Below are positions 3,883 to 9,632 of a DNA stretch of 9,632 bases, piece after piece. The position numbers and the translations under genes are program-made. Under the pieces are notes generated by a model. The model made no database searches, was not told the DNA's origin, and was given only the letters and a program-made list of their open reading frames with translations. The DNA is from XYD2-FULL-39-9 sp964363685. GTDB lineage: Bacteria; Patescibacteriota; Patescibacteriia; Magasanikbacterales; GWA2-37-8. The stretch spans positions 1-9,632 of the forward strand of contig CAYIJG010000039.1 in assembly GCA_964363685.1 (NCBI GenBank), read 5' to 3'. The stretch's first letter is position 1, and every line of letters starts with the position of its first letter.

Positions 3883-5904
3883 ATGCTTCAATGGATGCAA
3901 GAAAAATTAACTATATTTTTAAAAGTCGCCACAACTACGATAGTATTGTTAGTGGCGATTTTTAGTTTTCCGCGTTTTGTTGGTGCCCAAAGCGTAGCAG
4001 ATCCTAATAGTAATTTACAGCAAGGGGTTCAGGTCATTAGTGAGCCTCTTGGTCTGCCAACTACAGATATTAGATTAATTATTGCCAAAATAATTAGGAT
4101 TGCTCTCGGACTATTGGGCATAATCGCTTTAGTTTTAATACTTTATTCAGGATTTTTGTGGATGACGGCTGGTGGTAATGAAGAGCAGATAGATTCAGCC
4201 AAAAAAGTTTTAACAAACACAGTTATTGGTTTAGCTATTATTCTTAGCGCTTATGCGATTGTTAGTTTTGTTATCAGCAAGTTAATTGGAGCCACCACCG
4301 ATGGTGCTGGTAATAATACTCAGAATTTAGAAGGCCCACCACTAGTACAAAATTTTCAAGGCAGTGGCGCTTTGGGACAAATTATTAAGGATCACTACCC
4401 TTCAAGAGATCAAATTGATGTGCCTCGTAATACAAAGATAGCTATTACCTTTAGACGTCCGCTTAAAATGGATAGTTTTGTCAACGACACCACAGGTGAT
4501 GGGATTTTTGGCAACTGTAAGGCAAGTATTCAAAACTGGTATAATGATTGTGATCGGTTGAAAAGTGTTAGTGATAATTTTATAAACATCAAAAGATCGG
4601 ATAATGGTGAGAAAATTTTTGGCGCCATTATTTTGGGTTCAGTTGGTGTTGAAAATGGGGTAAGCGGTGTTTATACTATTGTAGTTAAGCCTATCACCGA
4701 ACAGAATAGTCAAAATGGCGGTTATCTCGGAAGCGCTACTGAGCGAGTTGGTTATATTGTTCATCTTGGTTCTGGAATTCTCATAGACGATCCAGCTAAC
4801 AATAATCCGTCAGCTTTTCGAGCTACTGTTTTAGGGACTAATTTTTATGAATGGAAATTTACCAATAGCACAGCTTTAGATATTAGCCCTCCAGTAGTGC
4901 AAAGTGTTTTCCCGCAAGCGAGCTCAACCGAAGCTAAAAATACTGTCATTCAGATTAATTTTAATGAGCCAGTAGATCCGATTGGGATTAGTGGTAAATT
5001 TAATGTAGAAGAGGACCATTATTATTTAGATGGTCAAAACATTTTCTTAAAATCAGGTAAAAGTACTATCCCGCAAGGTAATTTTGTTTTGACAAATGGT
5101 TATCGCACGCTTGAGTTTGCGCCTTCAAAAGAATGTGGTCGCAACGCCTGTGGCAATAAAATTTTCTGCTTGCCTGTTTGTGACGAGGTGGGAGCGAGAT
5201 GTTCTCAAGATAATTATGAAATACTTTTGCGCGCCGCTAGAACTATTAATGCCAGGTCGTTTGAATCAGTACCATTTTCAGGTATAGCTGATTTGGCCGG
5301 TAATGCCTTAGATGGAAATAGTAACAATGTCCCTAACGCTGCGCCAAGTGGGGTAGCCGTATTTTATGGTCAAAGACAGCCGGATAATTATTTCTGGAAT
5401 TTTTTCATTAATGATCAGATAGATGCTTCTGCTCCATTTATTCAAACTATCACTCCTGGTATTGACGCTCAAAATATAGGTCGTTACCAAGAGCTGAGCA
5501 TGGTTTTTAGCAAGCGAATGCGGGCTGATTCTATGTATAATATTGCTTTGCAAGAACAACCAACTCACCCAGTCCCGATTTGGGTCGTGCCATCCTCGGT
5601 GTTTAATAATAGCACTACCTATACTAAGTTAGGCCATGGACCATTTTTAGACTCAGTTCGTCAATATTATTTCCCAGTAATTAATTCCACAGTTGAAGAC
5701 CTGCATTTTAATTGTTTTTATCCTGGTAAAGGGCCGAGAATTACTGCTTTTCCAAACACGGTCATATCTCCAAATTGTCAAGATAGTGATCCGCAAAATT
5801 GTTGTGAGGTAATTACCGAACAAAATAAATCTTTTTGTTGTAATGGTGCTGTTGGCGCCAACGCGAAAACTTGTTTAGAAAATTTAAGAGACACTAGTTT
5901 ATAA
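3883..5904 (+). CDS. secreted T4SS-pilin-like protein with three Big_5 Ig-like domains
   Basis: The predicted surface protein has 673 residues. Residues 1-35 form a signal peptide ending near FVGAQ. A pilin-like module follows: LGLPTTDIRLIIAKIIRIAL leads into membrane helix 1 (about 64-92), a short loop WMTAGGNEEQIDSAKK, and helix 2 (about 109-134). This is the arrangement of the T4SS_pilin/TrbC-VirB2-like family of Patescibacteria. The rest should be extracytoplasmic: three SbsA-type Ig-like (Big_5) domains at about 165-330, 334-510 and 515-628, each starting with a P-x-x-x-x-x-V/I pattern and a 'V-x-F-x-x-P/R-hydrophobic' strand; GIADLAGNALDG (467-478) is typical of these domains. A cysteine-rich tail (C611, 632, 640, 641, 652, 653, 664) could form disulphides. 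ATG 3883 has no Shine-Dalgarno; Met5 is an alternative. The role is inferred as adhesion or display on the cell surface or a pilus; no catalytic motif was seen. Confidence 0.85.
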   Translation: MLQWMQEKLTIFLKVATTTIVLLVAIFSFPRFVGAQSVADPNSNLQQGVQVISEPLGLPTTDIRLIIAKIIRIALGLLGIIALVLILYSGFLWMTAGGNEEQIDSAKKVLTNTVIGLAIILSAYAIVSFVISKLIGATTDGAGNNTQNLEGPPLVQNFQGSGALGQIIKDHYPSRDQIDVPRNTKIAITFRRPLKMDSFVNDTTGDGIFGNCKASIQNWYNDCDRLKSVSDNFINIKRSDNGEKIFGAIILGSVGVENGVSGVYTIVVKPITEQNSQNGGYLGSATERVGYIVHLGSGILIDDPANNNPSAFRATVLGTNFYEWKFTNSTALDISPPVVQSVFPQASSTEAKNTVIQINFNEPVDPIGISGKFNVEEDHYYLDGQNIFLKSGKSTIPQGNFVLTNGYRTLEFAPSKECGRNACGNKIFCLPVCDEVGARCSQDNYEILLRAARTINARSFESVPFSGIADLAGNALDGNSNNVPNAAPSGVAVFYGQRQPDNYFWNFFINDQIDASAPFIQTITPGIDAQNIGRYQELSMVFSKRMRADSMYNIALQEQPTHPVPIWVVPSSVFNNSTTYTKLGHGPFLDSVRQYYFPVINSTVEDLHFNCFYPGKGPRITAFPNTVISPNCQDSDPQNCCEVITEQNKSFCCNGAVGANAKTCLENLRDTSL

Positions 5905-5909
5905 AATAC

Positions 5910-8900
5910 ATGTTTAAAAAATATAAAAAATTTATAACTTTAGCCTTATTCGTAGTTTTAATTACTGGAGGTGTTTTTTTCCTAAAAAATCTTGGTTTGG
6001 CGCAAACCACCAGCCCACCAGATTTGGGTTTGCAACAGGTAGGAGATAATATTGGTTTGCCAACCACCGACATTAGATTAATCATTGCCAAAATCATTCG
6101 CATTGCTTTGGGTTTGCTGGGAACAGTGGCTCTGGTTTTGATACTGTATGCGGGTTTTACTTGGATGACGGCCGGTGGGGACGAAGAAAAAATTTCTCAA
6201 GCTAAGAAAATTTTAATCAACGCGGTTATTGGTTTGGCTATTATTTTATCATCATATGCTATTGCTAGTTTTGTCATTAGCAAGCTAGCTGAAGCTACCT
6301 CTAACAACTCCAGTGGTTCTGATGTGACAATTTCAAATTTTGAAAATCCTTATTTTCCAACAGGCGCTTTTTATGTCGAAAATTTGCCTAAAGACGGACA
6401 GTTGTGCACTAGAAATATTCATTTAGCCGTTACCTTTAATCGAGAAGTTGACGTAGAAACTCTCGGTGGTAATTTAGTTGTGCAAGCGCAAGATGGCGAA
6501 GAATACCCAGGTGTTTGGCAATTGCTTAGTAATAGCACAGCTGTTTTTGTGCCAAAAGGGGATTGTGGTAGCGGAGACCCTGATTGTTACGCTCCATCTA
6601 CTACCTACACCCTGCATTTTAAAAATCCGTCTAGGATAAAAAATAGCGATGGTCAAATGAGTCTTAACTGTTCCTTTAAAGCTGGTTGTGGCGATGTGAA
6701 ATTTGTCACTGGTGAGGGCGTAGACAGGTTGCCCCCTCAAATTAAAATTGAAAAAATTTCTAACGATCTATTGTTTGCGGGAGCAGTGATACCAGTTAAG
6801 GTAAGTTATACAGATGATAACGGTGTGCAAAAAATAGACTTAGCCTCTGATAATTATTTTATTGGTAGTCAGACTATCGCCGGTTGTCAAAAAACAGGGA
6901 CAGTAAATATTAATTGGCCCACAGCTAATATTGCAAGCGGAGAACATTTGCTGACAGCTACTGGCTTTGACTGGTCTGCTTTAACCGATAGTACTAGTAC
7001 GTTAGTTAATTTACTACCTCAACATTGTTTTGATAATACTTTGCAAGCTGATTTGGGAGAAGAAAAAGCCGGACCACCGGCCTGTGGGGGAGAATGTGGT
7101 GCTTGCGCCGGGGCGCCTTGTGTCAAAAATACTGATTGTGGTAGTGGTTTTTGTGACGCTGGATTCTGTAAAGATAAAATGCGTATAAATGGTATCTCAC
7201 CTCTTTCCGGCGGTCCAGGAACACTATTTTCAATTTCAGGAAATTATTTTGGGAATGTTCCGGGCAAAGTTTTTATAAATAATATTGAAGCTAGGCTGGA
7301 TGCCTGTGGTGCGGCATCTTGGAGACCTTGGCAAATACTTGCGGAGATACCAGCCGGTGCCGTGAGCGGTCCAATTAGAGTTGAAACAGCTCCAGATGCC
7401 ACAGGCGCATCTTTTACTGACGCAACCAATGATGATTTTGGTCCTACCGTCAATGATTTTGAAGTTAATAATCTTGTTCGTCCGGGCTTATGTTCTGTCA
7501 GTCCTGCGAGTGGTTTGCCAGGCAAAGAAGTTTCGCTACTGGGTAAGAGATTTGGCAATGCTCCTGGTGAGATAATTTTTGGTCAACAGAAAGCAATTAC
7601 AAATTTAGCTACTTGGGCAGATGCCTTGGTAAAGACCACAGTCCCGCAACTTGAATCTGGTCTTTTGGGCGTTAAAGTTTCTCAAAATAATTTAGAAAGT
7701 AATAGTCTTAGGTTTTTTGTAGAAGAAAATATAAATGACACCTCGCCGATAATTTCCAGTATTTCGCCTGATAGTGGCGCCAAGGGAGAGTATATTACTA
7801 TTACTGGTAAAAACTTTGGCAATCAGTTGGGCAGAGTTTGGTTTAAAGAAAATAATAATGGTCAGCCTGGAGATGCTATTGAGGGTGATTTTGGATTCCC
7901 AGATGGTTGTGAAAATACCTGGACAGACAAGCAAATTGTTGTGAAATTTCCTGCTGGAAGCGGGGAGCCAGGTAAATCATATTTTGTCCAAGTTCGTCCA
8001 GTTGACCCAGCTCAAAATCCTAGTATTATCGGACCTGAATTTAATTTAGAAAATGGTCAGCCAAATCCTGGTATTTGTAGTCTAGATCCTCTCTCTGGCC
8101 CTGTACCTTTTCCAGAGGATGACAGCAGTCTTCATATTGTTGGGGAGTATCTAGGAGAAGACCCGACTGTTTATTTCTGGTCATCTTCAGCTTCTGCCAC
8201 ATCTACCGATGGCAGATTAGGAGGAACCTCTTCAACTGTGACAAACTTAATTGTTGGCCAATCTGTTGTTGGTCAATCTGTGTCAACTCAACCTCCGCTC
8301 GGGGCTGTGACAGGCCCGATAGTTGTTTATAGAGAATCAGATAATAAAATTAGCAACCCTGTTGATTTTGCAGTTTTGGATTGTGTAAAAAATAACAATA
8401 CTTGTACTGTCGCTAATACGCACTGTTGTGTTTCTGGAGGTGAGGCTGGTTTGTGTCGTCCTAATAATCAGCTATGTGAAGGCGAAACTCTTTCAGCCGG
8501 GTATATTTGGCGTTTTAGCACCAAGGATATTCCTAAGATTCCACACGTGGTCGAAAGATGTGATGATAAGACTGATTTGGGTAAAAATCTTCCTTCGCCA
8601 TCTCCAAGCACGCAATGGGACACTACTGCCAATGATCCACATCACAATGTTTGTCGTAGCGCTTCGGTGATGGTTGAATTTAGTTTACCTAATATAAATA
8701 ATATTGCCAAAACAGATTTGATTGTTAATGAATGTCAGAATGGCACTATAGACGAGGCTAGAAATACATGTACCGTACTAGGTCAACCTGTACCTGTATC
8801 TCAAGCCGTTGAAGCTCTGGATTTTGTCCCAAAGCCAGGCGCTGCCGGCGCTGAAAATACAGATTATTTGGAACTTAATCCAAGTATCAATTACCACAAT

Positions 8901-9632
8901 GGTAAATGGAAAGATAATACCTGGTATCAGGTAGTCCTGAAGTCCGCTATTAGCGCCGGAGCGGGAGCTAGTTTGGCGCCGTTGTCAAAAGACAAACCTT
9001 GTAGCCCAGATTCGGCCTATTGTTTTGTGTTCAAAACCGGCTCTCAAGATTGTCGGGTTAAAAAAGTTGTGATTACCCCGTATAGTTATTGGACATCTGT
9101 TTTGGAAGAGCCGATCAAGGAGCGGGAGAATATAGATGACGATGGGGTTGACGTAGAATATAGCGGTCACGGTCTCAGCAGTCAACATTGTATTATGATG
9201 AATATGCGCGGGTTTGATTGGTCTTGGAGCACAGCAGATGTATACTATTCTGATATCTTTCCTGAAAATTTAAGAAATACTAGTACCGCTAAAGTTTCGG
9301 CTTTAGCTAATACAGTCGGAGTTGGTTTAAAGACCCCTCCCCCTGACAATGTAGACAACGCGATTAATATCAAAGCGGAAGCTACATTAGCATCCTCTAG
9401 TTATATTGGTGTTAGTCCTCTTACAATAGATTTGAATAATCCGGAAGTGGTAGATTTCTGGCCAAAGTGTATGGAATCTTGCACTAACGCCGAAGTGGGA
9501 GTTCGTTTCAACACCACCATGTCAAATAAAAATATACCAGGTTCAAATGAGAGTGGGCCAGTTAAACTATTAAAATGTAATGATGAAAATTGTTTTGATA
9601 CCACCCCGATTCTTTCTTCTAATGATGTATTT
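5910..9632 (+). CDS. giant secreted T4SS-pilin-like protein with TIG, Big and Cys-rich domains (3' partial)
   Basis: The frame stays open for 1241 codons to the window edge. Residues 1-31 are a signal peptide (basic start, hydrophobic core, end near GLAQ). The pilin-like module has helices at about 57-85 and 101-127 around WMTAGGDEEKISQAKK, and closely resembles that of the preceding gene, including a shared LGLPTTDIRLIIAKIIRIAL. After it come a Big_5-like domain (about 150-270), an Ig-like domain (274-370), a cysteine cluster with seven Cys between 392 and 420, and four IPT/TIG-like domains (425-510, 525-605, 611-715, 720-822) with the pattern 'I-x-S-I-S-P-x-S-G-x-x-G-x-x-hydrophobic-G-x-x-F-G'. 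Then follow a second Cys-rich stretch (825-862), a Big_5-like region (about 880-1045), a Big_2-like domain around FDWSWSTAD (1048-1165), and the start of another Big_5-like domain (1178 on). It starts 5 bases after the previous stop, so the two are co-transcribed. The C-terminus and any anchor are unseen. Confidence 0.88.
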   Translation, partial: MFKKYKKFITLALFVVLITGGVFFLKNLGLAQTTSPPDLGLQQVGDNIGLPTTDIRLIIAKIIRIALGLLGTVALVLILYAGFTWMTAGGDEEKISQAKKILINAVIGLAIILSSYAIASFVISKLAEATSNNSSGSDVTISNFENPYFPTGAFYVENLPKDGQLCTRNIHLAVTFNREVDVETLGGNLVVQAQDGEEYPGVWQLLSNSTAVFVPKGDCGSGDPDCYAPSTTYTLHFKNPSRIKNSDGQMSLNCSFKAGCGDVKFVTGEGVDRLPPQIKIEKISNDLLFAGAVIPVKVSYTDDNGVQKIDLASDNYFIGSQTIAGCQKTGTVNINWPTANIASGEHLLTATGFDWSALTDSTSTLVNLLPQHCFDNTLQADLGEEKAGPPACGGECGACAGAPCVKNTDCGSGFCDAGFCKDKMRINGISPLSGGPGTLFSISGNYFGNVPGKVFINNIEARLDACGAASWRPWQILAEIPAGAVSGPIRVETAPDATGASFTDATNDDFGPTVNDFEVNNLVRPGLCSVSPASGLPGKEVSLLGKRFGNAPGEIIFGQQKAITNLATWADALVKTTVPQLESGLLGVKVSQNNLESNSLRFFVEENINDTSPIISSISPDSGAKGEYITITGKNFGNQLGRVWFKENNNGQPGDAIEGDFGFPDGCENTWTDKQIVVKFPAGSGEPGKSYFVQVRPVDPAQNPSIIGPEFNLENGQPNPGICSLDPLSGPVPFPEDDSSLHIVGEYLGEDPTVYFWSSSASATSTDGRLGGTSSTVTNLIVGQSVVGQSVSTQPPLGAVTGPIVVYRESDNKISNPVDFAVLDCVKNNNTCTVANTHCCVSGGEAGLCRPNNQLCEGETLSAGYIWRFSTKDIPKIPHVVERCDDKTDLGKNLPSPSPSTQWDTTANDPHHNVCRSASVMVEFSLPNINNIAKTDLIVNECQNGTIDEARNTCTVLGQPVPVSQAVEALDFVPKPGAAGAENTDYLELNPSINYHNGKWKDNTWYQVVLKSAISAGAGASLAPLSKDKPCSPDSAYCFVFKTGSQDCRVKKVVITPYSYWTSVLEEPIKERENIDDDGVDVEYSGHGLSSQHCIMMNMRGFDWSWSTADVYYSDIFPENLRNTSTAKVSALANTVGVGLKTPPPDNVDNAINIKAEATLASSSYIGVSPLTIDLNNPEVVDFWPKCMESCTNAEVGVRFNTTMSNKNIPGSNESGPVKLLKCNDENCFDTTPILSSNDVF

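Noticed and set aside
5308..9604. Reverse-strand and alternative-frame open frames inside the two large genes (for example 7244-7558 -, 8428-8670 +, 9401-9604 -)
   Set aside because: They overlap long frames with clear domain content and show no recognisable motifs or translation signals of their own.
670..9632. UGA recoding (as in Gracilibacteria or Absconditabacteria)
   Set aside because: No in-frame TGA occurs in any of the six genes; glycine and tryptophan use standard codons.

Overview
The window reads as part of a genome from the Candidate Phyla Radiation (Patescibacteria, Parcubacteria-like). Four things point there. The DNA is AT-rich and dotted with short GC-rich palindromes such as CCTGCCTGCCGGTAGGCAGG. 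The tRNA genes do not encode CCA. A bS21 protein sits among housekeeping genes with little Shine-Dalgarno signal. Two large secreted proteins start with the two-helix T4SS-pilin-like module that is common in these organisms. This placement is an inference from pattern recognition; no 16S gene is present. No in-frame TGA occurs in the coding regions and every complete gene ends in TAA, so there is no sign of UGA recoding. All supported genes are on the + strand.

Layout. Positions 2-67 may be the last codons of an upstream gene, followed by a terminator hairpin at 115-145. Positions 162-590 form a small tRNA locus: a plausible promoter, a broken tRNA-Ile copy interrupted by three palindromic insertions, an intact tRNA-Ile(GAT), an intact tRNA-Val(GAC), and the remains of a third tRNA whose anticodon region is replaced by the same 15-nt palindromic element found in the first relic. 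A cytoplasmic protein of unknown function follows (670-1293). Then come signal peptidase I (lepB, 1422-2042) and histidyl-tRNA synthetase with a lysine-rich N-terminal extension (hisS, 2061-3482), likely co-transcribed. After a 130-nt gap filled by overlapping inverted repeats comes bS21 (rpsU, 3613-3852).

The right-hand 60% holds two consecutive genes (3883-5904 and 5910 to beyond the window end), 5 nt apart. Each encodes a signal peptide, a pilin-like pair of membrane helices and a long extracytoplasmic part. The first has three Big_5 (SbsA-type) Ig-like domains. The second, at least 1241 residues, has Big_5-like, four IPT/TIG-like, Big_2-like and cysteine-rich segments. They are ancient tandem paralogues in the pilin module and are best read as cell-surface or appendage-associated adhesin-like proteins. 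LepB nearby is the type of enzyme that could process their signal peptides, but that link is only contextual.

The most interesting points are the palindromes sitting inside tRNA relics, with one element at the anticodon of two different tRNAs; the strong Shine-Dalgarno sequence found only in front of rpsU, as in the bS21 autoregulation known from Bacteroidota; and the tandem pilin/Ig-domain fusion proteins.
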